64,000 nt of DNA from assembly GCF_006542425.1 (NCBI RefSeq), contig NZ_VFID01000004.1, forward strand, positions 434,001 to 498,000, read 5' to 3'. The position numbers and the translations under genes are program-made. The stretch comes from Pseudoxanthomonas sp. z9 (GTDB taxonomy: Bacteria > Pseudomonadota > Gammaproteobacteria > Xanthomonadales > Xanthomonadaceae). Shown one piece after another: positions 17,131 to 27,935 of this stretch. The number at the start of each line of letters is the position of its first letter. The first letter of the stretch is position 1. The notes below the pieces were generated by a model. It was not told where the DNA came from. It ran no database searches and saw only the letters and a list, made by a program, of their open reading frames with translations.

Positions 17131-17712
17131 ATGCCCAACCCCGCTTCCTCGACACCCCTGCTGTCGTGCCTGCTGTCCTCACTGTTGATCCTGGCAGGCT
17201 GCCAGGCCCGGGCCGACAAGCCTGCAACCGCCGCCGTTCCATCGCCGGCCCCGACGGCCACCGCCAGGGACGCGGTCGCGCGGGGCGAGTATCTGGTCCG
17301 GGTCGCCGGCTGCAACGACTGCCATACCGCCGGCTACGCCGAACGCCAGGGCGAGGTGCCGACCGCGCAGTGGCTGGCCGGTTCCCCGCTGGGCTATCAC
17401 GGTCCCTGGGGTACCACCTACGCCAGCAACCTGCGACTGCGGATGCAGGAGATGACCGAAGCCCAATGGCTGGCGTACAGCGGCAGCCTGCGCACCCGCC
17501 CGATCATGCCGGACTTCACCCTCAGGGCCATGAGCGAAGCCGATCGCCTGGCCATCTACCAGTTCGTGCGCTCGCTGGGCCCGGCAGGAGAAGCCGCCCC
17601 GGCCTATCTGCCGCCCGGCCAGACCCCGCCCCCGCCTTACTTCTCCCTGGTCCTGCCGGAGGCCCCGAAGCAGGGCGCACCGGTCGGCGCCAAAGCATCC
17701 GCACGAAACTGA
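17131..17712 (+). CDS. Cytochrome c-like lipoprotein
   Basis: 193 residues. A lipoprotein signal (LILAGC, C24) anchors a small c-type cytochrome. One haem site CNDCH lies at 61-65, and M126 in RPIMPDF is a plausible axial ligand. A proline-rich C-terminal tail (PPGQTPPPPY) follows. It probably carries electrons at the periplasmic face of a membrane; the partner is unknown. The Rrf2 regulator gene starts 71 bases after the stop. Confidence 0.85.
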   Translation: MPNPASSTPLLSCLLSSLLILAGCQARADKPATAAVPSPAPTATARDAVARGEYLVRVAGCNDCHTAGYAERQGEVPTAQWLAGSPLGYHGPWGTTYASNLRLRMQEMTEAQWLAYSGSLRTRPIMPDFTLRAMSEADRLAIYQFVRSLGPAGEAAPAYLPPGQTPPPPYFSLVLPEAPKQGAPVGAKASARN

Positions 17713-17724
17713 ACAAGTTCACGC

Positions 17725-17767
17725 TTGGCGTGGCACGGGGGTAAAGCGTACAATTTCGGTACGCTTT
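17725..17767 (+). promoter_or_regulatory. Promoter and 25-bp palindromic operator of the suf operon
   Basis: Inverted repeat AAAGCGTAC-N7-GTACGCTTT at 17743-17767, a perfect 9-bp pair. Its left arm overlaps a TACAAT -10 element (17749-17754); TTGGCG at 17725-17730 is the best -35 with 18-base spacing. The operator lies 16 bases before the Rrf2-type regulator gene, which fits autoregulation. Confidence 0.7.
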
Positions 17768-17783
17768 CATTCCCCGCCCCGCC

Positions 17784-18242
17784 ATGCTTCGCGTCACCAA
17801 GCTCACCGACTACGCCACCGTGGTGCTGACCGTGCTCGCCGCACGGCCGGGCGAGATCCTCAGCGCCACCGATCTGGCCGACCATTCCGGCCTGGAATCC
17901 CCCACCGTCAGCAAGGTGCTCAAGCCGCTGGCCCAGGCCGGCCTGGTCGAGGGCCTGCGCGGCGCGCACGGCGGCTACCGGCTGAGCCGCGCCGCCGCCG
18001 ACATCAGCCTGATCGAGATCGTCGAGGCCATGGAAGGGCCGCTGGCGATGACCGAATGCAGCCAGGTCGACGGCCATTGCGGCATTGCCCACCAGTGCGG
18101 CGCCCGCGCCAACTGGCGCCTGATCAACGATGTGGTCGCCGACGCCCTGCGCGGCGTCACCCTCGCGCAGATGCTCCACCCTCCCGCTTCCCCCGACGAC
18201 GTCCGCCGGCGCCCCATCGCCGTGCGCGTCGCCAGCAGTTGA
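17784..18242 (+). CDS. Rrf2-family regulator of the suf operon
   Basis: 152 residues, winged-helix Rrf2 protein of the IscR/SufR type. The DNA-binding domain is at the N-terminus ([23 protein letters not shown]), followed by [11 protein letters not shown]. Three cysteines, C92, C99 and C105, match the [2Fe-2S] ligand pattern of IscR and suggest that it senses Fe-S status. It heads the suf gene run with sufB 16 bases after its stop. By family it should repress suf when the cluster is bound and derepress under iron or oxidative stress. Confidence 0.92.
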   Translation: MLRVTKLTDYATVVLTVLAARPGEILSATDLADHSGLESPTVSKVLKPLAQAGLVEGLRGAHGGYRLSRAAADISLIEIVEAMEGPLAMTECSQVDGHCGIAHQCGARANWRLINDVVADALRGVTLAQMLHPPASPDDVRRRPIAVRVASS

Positions 18243-18258
18243 GTACACAGGCAGCCCA

Positions 18259-19698
<1,440 letters not shown>

Positions 19699-19710
19699 CG
19701 CTTTCTTCCC

Positions 19711-19809
19711 GGGATTCGGGATTGGAGATTGGGGATTCGCAAGAGCGAAGCCCGCTCCCCCGCCTCCCTCCTGCATTCAACGAATCCCTTATTTCGAATC
19801 CCCAATCCC
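19711..19809. repeat. gggattcggg-type inverted repeat inside the suf operon
   Basis: Two arms with a perfect 13-bp inverted match, gattggggattcg at 19727-19739 and its complement at 19795-19807, about 55 bases apart, plus extra gggatt repeats at 19711-19726. This kind of short intergenic repeat is common in xanthomonad genomes from general knowledge. It sits between sufB and sufC. Confidence 0.75.
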
Positions 19810-20573
<764 letters not shown>

Positions 20574-20577
<4 letters not shown>

Positions 20578-21836
20578 GCGCGCTGCTGGATTCCCTCGCC
20601 ACCGGCTTCAGCGGCGACGCCGCGCGCCGCGCGGTGCTGGACGAGGCGCTGCGCGACGGCCTGCCCGGTCCGCGCGCGGAAGCATGGAAATACACCTCGC
20701 TGCGCCAGCTCGAACGCCGCGGCTTCACCCCGGTGGAAACCCTGCCCGCGCTGGATCCGATGCTGCTAGCCGGCATCCCGGGCCCGCGCGCGGTGTTCGT
20801 CAATGGACGCTATTCGGTCGCGCTTTCGCTGACCAGCGACTTGCCGGAAGGCGTCAGCCTGCAACTGTTGTCCGAAGCGCTGGCCGAGGGCGGTGAATCC
20901 GCCCGCTTCCTGCAACGCCGTTTCGAGCGGGGCGACGAAGTGTTCGCCCGGCTCAACGCCGCGCTCGCCAACGAAGGCGTGCTGCTGCGGGTGGCCGAGT
21001 CCGTCGAGGTCGAGGCGCCGCTGCATCTGGTGTTCATCGGCGCGCCCGACGCCGCCGATCATGCCTGGCACCTGCGCAATCTCGTCGAGCTGCGCGCGGG
21101 CGCGTCGCTCAAGGTGTTCGAACACCATTTCGGCACCGGCGCGCATGCCCACCTGGCCAATACGCTGGTCCATGTCCATGTGGGACGTGGTGCGCGCCTG
21201 GCCCATGCGCGCGTGCAGGAAGACGGCGATCGCGCCACCCACCTGCTGCGTACCGACGCCGTGCTGGCCAGCGATGCCGAATACCGCCGCATCGATCTGG
21301 AGCTGGGTGCGGCGCTGTCGCGGCACGAATTGAACGTGCGGCTGGAAGGCGATCGTGCCCGCCTGATCGCCAACGGCGTGCTGCTCGCCGACGGCCGCCG
21401 CCATCTGGATACCCGGCTGGGCATCGACCACATCGCCCGCGACACCGCCTGTGAGCTGACCTGGCGGGGCCTGGGCGCCGGACGCGGACGCGCGGTGTTC
21501 CATGGCGGCATCCTGATCCGCGAGGGTGCCGACGGCACCGACGCGGCGCTGTCGAACAAGAACCTGCTGCTGTCCGACAACGCCGAGATCGACACCCAGC
21601 CGGTGCTGGAAATCCATGCCGACGAAGTGAAGGCCGCGCACGGCGCGACCGTCGGCCGGCTGGATGCCAACGCGCTGTTCTACCTGCGCTCGCGTGGCCT
21701 TCCGGAAACGGAAGCGCAGCAGCTGCTGACCGCCGCGTTCTGCCGCGAACCGCTGTCCGTCATCACCAACCCGGTGGTGCGCGAACAGTTGTCCCAGCGC
21801 ATCGACCAGGCCCTGGCCGGGCTGGGCAGCCCATGA
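20574..21836 (+). CDS. sufD: Fe-S cluster assembly protein SufD
   Basis: 420 residues, the second scaffold subunit of SufBC2D, homologous to SufB over the beta-helix. Recognisable parts: RAEAWKYTSLRQL near the N-terminus, GRGRAVFHGGILIREGADGTDA, EIDTQPVLEIHADEVKAAHGATVG (with the conserved His) and FYLRSRGLPETEAQQLL at the C-terminus. It overlaps sufC and sufS by four bases each (ATGA), indicating coupled translation. Confidence 0.95.
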
Positions 21837-23086
21837 ACGCTGGTCCCGCGCCGCATCGCGATCCGGCCGGCGCGCCCGACTGGGCGCGCGTGCGCGCCGA
21901 TTTCCCGTTGCTGGAGCGCCAGGTCCATGGCAAGCCGCTGATCTATTTCGACAGCGCCAATACCGGCCAGAAGCCGGCATCGGTGATCGCGGCCACGGAT
22001 GCGTTCTACCGCCGCCACAACGCCAACGTCAGCCGCGCCGTGCACACGCTCGGCACCGAGGCCACCGACGCCTACGAAGGCGCGCGCCGCAAACTGGCCC
22101 GCTTCCTCAACGTGCGCGCCGAGGAACTGGTGCTGTGCAGCGGCACTACTTTCGCGATCAACCTGGTCGCCTATTCGTGGGCGCTGCCGCGCCTGGGCAA
22201 GGGCGACGTCATCCTGGTCTCGCGGATGGAGCATCACGCCAACATCGTGCCGTGGCAGCTGGTCGCCCAGCGCACCGGCGCCACCCTTCGCGTGGCCGGG
22301 ATTCTTCCGGACGGATCGCTGGACCTGCCGGGCCTGTACGCGGCGATGACGCCGGAGGTGAAGCTGCTGGCGGTCACCCACGTCTCCAACGTGCTGGGCA
22401 CGGTCAATCCGGTCCGCGAGATCTGCCGGGAAGCGCGCAAGCGCGGCATCGTCACGGTGGTGGACGGTTCGCAGGCCACGCCGCACCGCCCGGTGGACGT
22501 GGCCGCGATCGGCTGTGATTTCTACGCCCTGACCGGCCACAAGATGTGCGGGCCGACCGGCACGGGCGCGCTGTGGGCCAGGCGCGAGCACCTGCAGGCC
22601 ATGCCGCCGTTCATCGGTGGCGGCGAAATGATCAAGGAGGTCAGTTTCGACGGCACGGTGTTCAACGACCCGCCGCACAAGTTCGAGGCCGGCACGCCCA
22701 ACATCGCGGGTTTCATCGGCCTCGGCGCGGCGGTGGACTACCTCGAGTCGGTCGGCATGGCCAACATCGAGGCACGCGAGACCGAACTGCTGGCCCATGC
22801 GACCGAGGAGCTGCGCAAGATCGACGGCCTGCGCATCTTCGGCACCGCGCCGGAGAAAGCCGCGGTCATCTCCTTCCTGGTCGAAGGCGCGCATGCGCAC
22901 GATCTGGCGACCCTGCTGGACCTGGAAGGCGTGGCGATCCGCTCCGGCCAGCACTGCGCGCACCCGCTGCTGCAGTTCTTCGGCGTCGCCGCGACCTGCC
23001 GGGCCTCGCTGGCCTTCTACAACACCCATGCCGAAATCGAGGCGTTCGCCGCCGCACTGAAGAAGGCCCGCAGCCTGCTGGCCTGA
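21833..23086 (+). CDS. sufS: Cysteine desulfurase SufS
   Basis: 417 residues, PLP enzyme that takes sulfur from cysteine for the scaffold. The PLP lysine is K237 in TGHKMCGP; the sulfur-accepting cysteine is C375 in RSGQHCAHP, the SufS (group II) form. Other blocks are YFDSANTGQKP, SRMEHHANIVPW and DGSQATPHRPVD. The first 16 residues are a short extra extension. No sufE or sufU partner is seen after it; a sulfur acceptor must be elsewhere or missing. Confidence 0.95.
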   Translation: MNAGPAPHRDPAGAPDWARVRADFPLLERQVHGKPLIYFDSANTGQKPASVIAATDAFYRRHNANVSRAVHTLGTEATDAYEGARRKLARFLNVRAEELVLCSGTTFAINLVAYSWALPRLGKGDVILVSRMEHHANIVPWQLVAQRTGATLRVAGILPDGSLDLPGLYAAMTPEVKLLAVTHVSNVLGTVNPVREICREARKRGIVTVVDGSQATPHRPVDVAAIGCDFYALTGHKMCGPTGTGALWARREHLQAMPPFIGGGEMIKEVSFDGTVFNDPPHKFEAGTPNIAGFIGLGAAVDYLESVGMANIEARETELLAHATEELRKIDGLRIFGTAPEKAAVISFLVEGAHAHDLATLLDLEGVAIRSGQHCAHPLLQFFGVAATCRASLAFYNTHAEIEAFAAALKKARSLLA

Positions 23087-23103
23087 TTGCGGCGCGCATC
23101 CCC

Positions 23104-23180
23104 CTGTAGGAGCGACGTCAGTCGCGACCGGGATCCCGGTTGGCCCAAGCATCCGGTCGCGGCTGACGTCGCTCCTACAG
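23104..23180. repeat. REP-like palindrome (GTAGGAGCG type)
   Basis: Two 27-base arms, 23104-23130 and 23154-23180, match as an inverted repeat with one mismatch and a 23-base spacer. The core gtaggagcgacgtcagtcgc resembles REP elements moved by RAYT transposases in Stenotrophomonas and Pseudomonas. It lies between sufS and the GNAT gene; no RAYT gene is visible here. Confidence 0.9.
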
Positions 23181-23210
23181 TTGGGGGGCGGTTTTCCGTA
23201 AGATCGGCGC

Positions 23211-23735
23211 ATGAGCACGCTGACCTTCCGTACCGCGACCGCCGCGGACATCCCCGCCCTCGTCTCGCTGGTGACCTCCGCCTACCGCGGCGAGGTCAGC
23301 AAGCAGGGCTGGACCACCGAAGCCGATCTGCTGGACGGCCAGCGCATCGATCCCGACGGGCTGCTGCGCGACATCGAACGCGCCCGGAGCCGGATCCTGA
23401 TCGCCGAGCGCGATGGACAGATGCTGGCCTGCGCGCATGTCGCGGTGGAAGATGGCGCCGGCTATTTCGGCATGTTCTCGGTCCGGCCGGATCTGCAGGG
23501 CGGCGGCGTGGGCAAGGCGGTGATCGCCGAGGCCGAACGCGTGGTTCGCGAAGACTGGCGACAACCGGCCATCCGGATGAGTGTCATCGACGTGCGCGAG
23601 GAACTCATCGCCTTCTACGAGCGTCGCGGCTACGCGCGCACCGGCATCAAGAAGCCCTTTCCCTATGGCGACGAGCGCTTCGGCATTCCCAAGCGCGACG
23701 ACCTGCGCTTCGAGGTGCTGGAGAAGGCGCTGTGA
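23211..23735 (+). CDS. GNAT-family N-acetyltransferase
   Basis: 174-residue GCN5-like acetyltransferase. The acetyl-CoA binding loop is VRPDLQGGGVGKAVIAEAE and the C-terminal FYERRGYARTGIKKPFPYG is typical. The opening TFRTATAADIPALVSLVTSAYRGE matches the standard fold. The substrate is unknown. It overlaps the next, Rieske-type gene by four bases. Confidence 0.85.
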   Translation: MSTLTFRTATAADIPALVSLVTSAYRGEVSKQGWTTEADLLDGQRIDPDGLLRDIERARSRILIAERDGQMLACAHVAVEDGAGYFGMFSVRPDLQGGGVGKAVIAEAERVVREDWRQPAIRMSVIDVREELIAFYERRGYARTGIKKPFPYGDERFGIPKRDDLRFEVLEKAL

Positions 23736-24064
23736 GCGAGAACTGGACTTTCGTCTGCGCGCTGGGCGAGATGCTGCCCGGCGAGATGCGCACGGTGTTC
23801 GATGAAGTCACCGGCGCCCCGATCCTGGTGATGAACTACGACGGCGACTTCTACGCGCTGGAGGATCGCTGCAGCCACGAGGATTTCGAACTGTCCTCCG
23901 GCAACTACGACGGCGACGAGGCCACCATCGAATGCATCCTGCACGGGGCCAAGTTCGACATCCGCGACGGTCGGGCGCTGTGCGCCCCGGCCTATTCGCC
24001 GGTGCCCAAATTCCCGGTCAAGCAGGAACACGGCGGGCTGTGGACCCGCGACGACCGCGACTGA
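23732..24064 (+). CDS. Rieske-type ferredoxin
   Basis: 110-residue protein with a complete Rieske [2Fe-2S] site: C47-x-H49 in RCSHED and C68-x-x-H71 in CILHGAKF. It resembles the ferredoxin component of non-haem iron dioxygenases, but no oxygenase is present nearby. The GTG start at 23732 overlaps the GNAT stop codon. In this context, directly after suf, it could supply electrons to Fe-S assembly or another local redox reaction; this is inference. Confidence 0.9.
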   Translation: MSENWTFVCALGEMLPGEMRTVFDEVTGAPILVMNYDGDFYALEDRCSHEDFELSSGNYDGDEATIECILHGAKFDIRDGRALCAPAYSPVPKFPVKQEHGGLWTRDDRD

Positions 24065-24087
24065 CCGGCGCCCGGCAGCGGGTCCCG

Positions 24088-24118
24088 AAGGGCGGATTCC
24101 CCGGAATCCGCCCTTTTT
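24088..24118 (+). terminator. Rho-independent terminator after the suf/Rieske block
   Basis: Near-perfect stem AAGGGCGGATTCC / GGAATCCGCCCTT with a two-base loop and a run of five Ts. It ends the 17.8-24 kb block just before the iron-uptake region. Confidence 0.9.
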
Positions 24119-24166
24119 GTTTGTTGTGCACCGCCTTTCGGCGGCCCGCCTTTGCGAAAGAGAACA

Positions 24167-24184
24167 ATTATCATTAAGATTATG
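24167..24184. promoter_or_regulatory. Fur-box-like site 1
   Basis: Three hexamers ATTATC-ATTAAG-ATTATG; on the other strand CATAAT-CTTAAT-GATAAT, matching 15 of 18 positions of three GATAAT units. It lies upstream of the small exported ORF and the Fiu-like receptor. Confidence 0.6.
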
Positions 24185-24217
24185 AATTCGTTATCCGGCT
24201 GACCCCGCCCGGCTCCC

Positions 24218-24619
24218 TTGTCCCTTCCGATCGCCCGCACCCGTGACGAACGTCGCAGCGTCCTCCTCTGGGCGCTGCTGGGACTGTTGTGGTCGCTGGT
24301 GTGGCTGCTTCCGGTCGCGTCGGCATCCTTCGCGGCCGCCGCCGCTCCCACCGTGGTGGCCACGGTGTCCGAGGCGACTCCGGGAACCCGGGCCGCGGAC
24401 GACGGAAGTCCCGCCGCGGGCTGGCAACTCCCGTCCGCGGACCCGCTCGCCGCCATCGAGCCTTCGCCCGAAGGCGAGTCCGACCCTGCGGGCAGCCCCG
24501 CCCCCGCTGACCGACCCGGCTTCCAGCCCGCACGCTGCGCGTTCCTCCGTTCCGGCGATGTCCGGTTTCGGCCCGACGCCTGCCGTCTGCCGCACGGCCA
24601 CGCGCCCCCGCGCGCCTGA
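24218..24619 (+). CDS. Small hypothetical protein with N-terminal membrane or signal segment
   Basis: 133 residues, unrecognised. The N-terminus (RRSVLLWALLGLLWSLVWLLP) is a clear hydrophobic segment; the rest is rich in Pro, Ala and acidic residues. The start is a TTG with no visible Shine-Dalgarno. The in-frame stop at 24200-24202 excludes an upstream start. Third-position GC is high, which supports coding. It sits between a Fur-box-like site and a siderophore receptor, as does another small ORF at 27936. Could be non-coding. Confidence 0.4.
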   Translation: MSLPIARTRDERRSVLLWALLGLLWSLVWLLPVASASFAAAAAPTVVATVSEATPGTRAADDGSPAAGWQLPSADPLAAIEPSPEGESDPAGSPAPADRPGFQPARCAFLRSGDVRFRPDACRLPHGHAPPRA

Positions 24620-24715
24620 ATCCGCACTGGCGATCCGGATGCCCGGGCCGTCAGCGCACCGCTTCCCCATCGCCCGTTGCCACGGGGATTCCCTTCCGAA
24701 ACTGCCAAGACACCC

Positions 24716-27043
24716 ATGAATCCGATCAAGTCGCGCAAGCACGCCACTCCCGCGTCCCGTTCCCCGAACGGACTGACCACCGCAACTCTACTGACCAGCC
24801 TGGCGCTGGCCGTCCCCGCCGCCGCCCAGGTCGCCTCCGACAACGCGCCCAAACCGGATCCGACCACCCTGCCGGAGGTGCACGTCGAAGGCACCTCGGT
24901 CGGTGAATACAAGGCGGACAAGCTGGCCTCGCCCAAGTTCACCCAATCGCTGCAGGACACTCCGCAGACCATCCAGATCATCACCGACGATCTGTTCAAC
25001 CAGCAGGGCGCGACCACCCTGACCGAGGCGCTGCGCAACAGCCCGGGCGTGGGGACCTTCTTCGTCGGTGAAAACGGCAACACCACCACCGGCGACACCC
25101 TGTTCATGCGCGGCTTCGACAGTTCCAGCAGCATCTTCGTCGACGGCGTGCGCGACCTGGGTTCGATCTCGCGCGACGTGTTCAATGTCGAACAGGTCGA
25201 AGTCGAGAAGGGGCCGGCCGGCACCGACAACGGCCGCAGCGCACCGACCGGCGCGATCAACATGGTCAGCAAGCAGGCCACGCGGAAGGACGCGATCAGC
25301 GCGACCGTCTCGGTTGGCAGCGACGACCAGAAGCGCATCACCGCCGACTGGAACCAATCGCTCGGCATCCCGGGCGCGGCATTCCGCCTCAACGTGATGG
25401 CCCAGGACAGCGACGTTCCCGGCCGGGACGTGATCAACAACAAGCGCTGGGGCGTGGCCCCGTCGCTGGCGTTCGGGCTGGGCTCGGATACCCGTTACTT
25501 CCTCAACCTGCTGTACGTGAAGCAGGACAACGTGCCGGATGGCGGCGTGCCGACCATCGGCCTGCCGGGCTACAGTTCGCCGGACCCTGCCCGTCCGCAG
25601 ATCGCGCTGGCGCCACGCGTGGACAGCGAGAACTTCTACGGCACGCGCTTCGATCACGACGACGTGACCGCGCAAATGGCCACGTTCCGCTTCGAGCACG
25701 ACTTCTCCGACACGCTGAAGCTGACCAATACCGCACGCTGGGGCAAGAACGAACAGGACTACATGCTGACGGCATTCATGCTGTCCGCCACCGGCGCCAC
25801 GCCCACGCTGACCATCCCCGACATCAACAATCCTTACGGCTGGACGGTCAACCGCAGCCTGCCGACCTTCAAGGATCAGGAATACACCATCGCCACCAAC
25901 CAGCTGAACCTGCGCGCCGACTTCTCGACCGGCCGCGTGCAGCACAACCTGAGCACCGGACTGGAGTTCGCGCGCGAGGAACTGGAAAGCTGGGGCATCG
26001 CCACGATCGCGGGGACCGCCTGGCCGGCGGCCAATCTGTACAACCCGGACCCCGACGTCAGTGGCCTGCGTTGGGGCCGCAATGGCGCGCACAGCAAGGG
26101 CGAGATCACCACGTCGTCGCTGTACGCCTTCGATACCCTGAAGTTCAACGAAGCCTTCCTGCTGACCGCCGGCATCCGCCTGGATCACTACAAGACCGAC
26201 TTCAGCAGCCTGGTCGCCTGCGGCGGTCGCGGCGGTCCCGTCTGCGGCAGCCTGCCCACCGGCACCATCGTGCCGGGCGTGGATCGGGATGCCTCCGATA
26301 CCCTGCTCAACTGGAAACTCGGTGCGGTCTACAAGGTGGGCAATGTCGCCAGCGTGTATGCCAACTACGCGCTTTCGCAGCAGCCTCCGGGCGGTACCGC
26401 GCTGGAACTGAGCAACGCGGACAACAGCGCCAACAATCCCAAGTACGATCCGCAGAAGGCCAAGACCTTCGAAGTCGGCAGCAAGTGGAACCTGCTGGGT
26501 GACGATCTGCTGCTGACCCTGGCGGTGTTCCAGACCGACGTGAGCAACGAAGTGATCACCGAGAACGGGGTAACCTTCCAGGGCGGTGAGAAGCGCGTGC
26601 GCGGCGTGGAAGTTTCGGCGGTTGGCAAGCTTACGGACGACTGGTCCGTGTCCGCCGGCTACACCGCGATGGACGCCACCGTGAAGGATGGCCCGGCCGT
26701 GGCAAACGACAAGACCCGCGACCTGGGCTACACCCCGGACAGCGCCTTCACCGCCTGGACCACCTACGAACTCCCGTTCGGCCTGACCGTCGGCGGTGGC
26801 GTGCGTTACTCCGGCGAAATGAAGCGCGGCACCGACGGCGCCGTGGGCACGCCAAACTTCGTCAAGTCGTACACGGTGTGGGACGCGATGGTCAGTTATG
26901 CCTTCAGCCCGAACCTGGACCTGCGCTTGAACGCCTACAACCTGTTCGACAAGGACTACGTGGCGGCGATCAACAAGAGCGGCTACCGTTACACGCCGGG
27001 CGCGCCGCGTTCGGTGCTGCTGAGCCTGAACCTGCGGTTCTGA
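24716..27043 (+). CDS. TonB-dependent siderophore receptor, Fiu-like
   Basis: 775-residue outer-membrane receptor. After a signal-peptide-like leader come a TonB-box region (LPEVHVEGTSVGEYKADKL) and a plug domain with SLQDTPQTIQIIT, NSPGVGTFFVGENG and FMRGFDSSSSIFVDGVRD. The barrel ends with the strand VLLSLNLRF. The immediately following PiuC hydroxylase supports a Fiu-type catecholate-siderophore receptor, as fiu-ybiX is the order in E. coli. A Fur-box-like site is 530 bases upstream. Confidence 0.92.
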   Translation: MNPIKSRKHATPASRSPNGLTTATLLTSLALAVPAAAQVASDNAPKPDPTTLPEVHVEGTSVGEYKADKLASPKFTQSLQDTPQTIQIITDDLFNQQGATTLTEALRNSPGVGTFFVGENGNTTTGDTLFMRGFDSSSSIFVDGVRDLGSISRDVFNVEQVEVEKGPAGTDNGRSAPTGAINMVSKQATRKDAISATVSVGSDDQKRITADWNQSLGIPGAAFRLNVMAQDSDVPGRDVINNKRWGVAPSLAFGLGSDTRYFLNLLYVKQDNVPDGGVPTIGLPGYSSPDPARPQIALAPRVDSENFYGTRFDHDDVTAQMATFRFEHDFSDTLKLTNTARWGKNEQDYMLTAFMLSATGATPTLTIPDINNPYGWTVNRSLPTFKDQEYTIATNQLNLRADFSTGRVQHNLSTGLEFAREELESWGIATIAGTAWPAANLYNPDPDVSGLRWGRNGAHSKGEITTSSLYAFDTLKFNEAFLLTAGIRLDHYKTDFSSLVACGGRGGPVCGSLPTGTIVPGVDRDASDTLLNWKLGAVYKVGNVASVYANYALSQQPPGGTALELSNADNSANNPKYDPQKAKTFEVGSKWNLLGDDLLLTLAVFQTDVSNEVITENGVTFQGGEKRVRGVEVSAVGKLTDDWSVSAGYTAMDATVKDGPAVANDKTRDLGYTPDSAFTAWTTYELPFGLTVGGGVRYSGEMKRGTDGAVGTPNFVKSYTVWDAMVSYAFSPNLDLRLNAYNLFDKDYVAAINKSGYRYTPGAPRSVLLSLNLRF

Positions 27044-27097
27044 CGTGGTCGCGGCGGGGAGGCGCGCGCCTCCCCGCTTTCCTCCAAGGAGCAAGAC

Positions 27098-27787
27098 ATG
27101 CTGCTGCATATTCCCCAGGTGCTCGCTCCGCAGGAGGTCGTGGCGATGCGGCAGGCGCTGGATCAGGCCGACTGGACCGACGGTCGCGAAACCGTTGGCG
27201 TCCAGGGCGCGCAGGTCAAGCGCAACGAACAGTTGCCGGATGCCTCGCCGCTGCGCGTGCAGTTGGGGCAGCGCATCCTCGCCGCACTCGAACGCAATCC
27301 CCTGTATTTCGCCGCGGCCCTGCCACTGCGTGTCGTGCCGCCACGTTTCAACCGTTACCAGGGCGGCGGCGAATACGGCTTCCACATCGACGGTTCGGTA
27401 ATGCTCACCCGTACGCCGGATGGCGGCAGCCAGTCGATCCGCTCCGATATCTCCTGCACCCTGTTCCTGTGCGAGCCGGACGAGTACGGCGGTGGCGAAC
27501 TGATCATCAGCGATACCTATGGCGAGCATGAAGTGAAACTGCCTGCCGGCGACATGGTGCTGTATCCGTCCAGCAGCCTGCACAGGGTCCAGCCGGTGAC
27601 GCGTGGCGCGCGCCTGGCCTCGTTCTTCTGGGTGCAGAGCATGGTGCGCGACGACGCCTGCCGGCGCCTGCTGTTCGAGATGGATACTTCGCTGGAGACG
27701 TTGCGGCAGGCCGGCGCGGACAATGCCGCGGTGGTCCGGCTGACCGGCGTGTACCACAACCTGCTGCGGCGCTGGGCCGAAACGTGA
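27098..27787 (+). CDS. piuC: PKHD-type 2-oxoglutarate/Fe(II) hydroxylase
   Basis: 229 residues, the PiuC/YbiX family. The iron ligands are H96 and D98 (YGFHIDGSV) and H162, with R169 (QPVTRGARL) as the 2-oxoglutarate anchor. The substrate is unknown; the gene is known to follow Fiu/PiuA receptors and to be Fur-regulated, so it is thought to affect siderophore or iron handling. It lies 54 bases after the receptor gene with a good AAGGAG. Confidence 0.92.
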   Translation: MLLHIPQVLAPQEVVAMRQALDQADWTDGRETVGVQGAQVKRNEQLPDASPLRVQLGQRILAALERNPLYFAAALPLRVVPPRFNRYQGGGEYGFHIDGSVMLTRTPDGGSQSIRSDISCTLFLCEPDEYGGGELIISDTYGEHEVKLPAGDMVLYPSSSLHRVQPVTRGARLASFFWVQSMVRDDACRRLLFEMDTSLETLRQAGADNAAVVRLTGVYHNLLRRWAET

Positions 27788-27814
27788 GCGGCAAGATGCC
27801 TCTCATTTGCATTT

Positions 27815-27833
27815 GATAATGGTTCTCATTAAA
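27815..27833. promoter_or_regulatory. Fur-box-like site 2
   Basis: GATAATGGTTCTCATTAAA matches about 14 of 19 positions of the E. coli Fur consensus. It is the clearest Fur site in the window and precedes the small ORF and second TonB receptor. Confidence 0.75.
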
Positions 27834-27935
27834 ATCCCTGCGTTTGCCGTCCCCAAGGGGCGGCCGTCTCCGCAGGAGTAGGTTCTGTTCCAGGCGATCC
27901 GCCACGCTGTCCATTCCCGTCGGTCGCGCCGCGAA

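Noticed and set aside
24182..24202. Six-codon ORF after Fur-like site 1
   Set aside because: Too short and without a ribosome-binding site; may be chance.
24788..27757. A 989-codon minus-strand open frame opposite the Fiu-like receptor and PiuC
   Set aside because: It is an antisense shadow produced by high third-position GC; it has no recognisable domain and opposes two clear genes.
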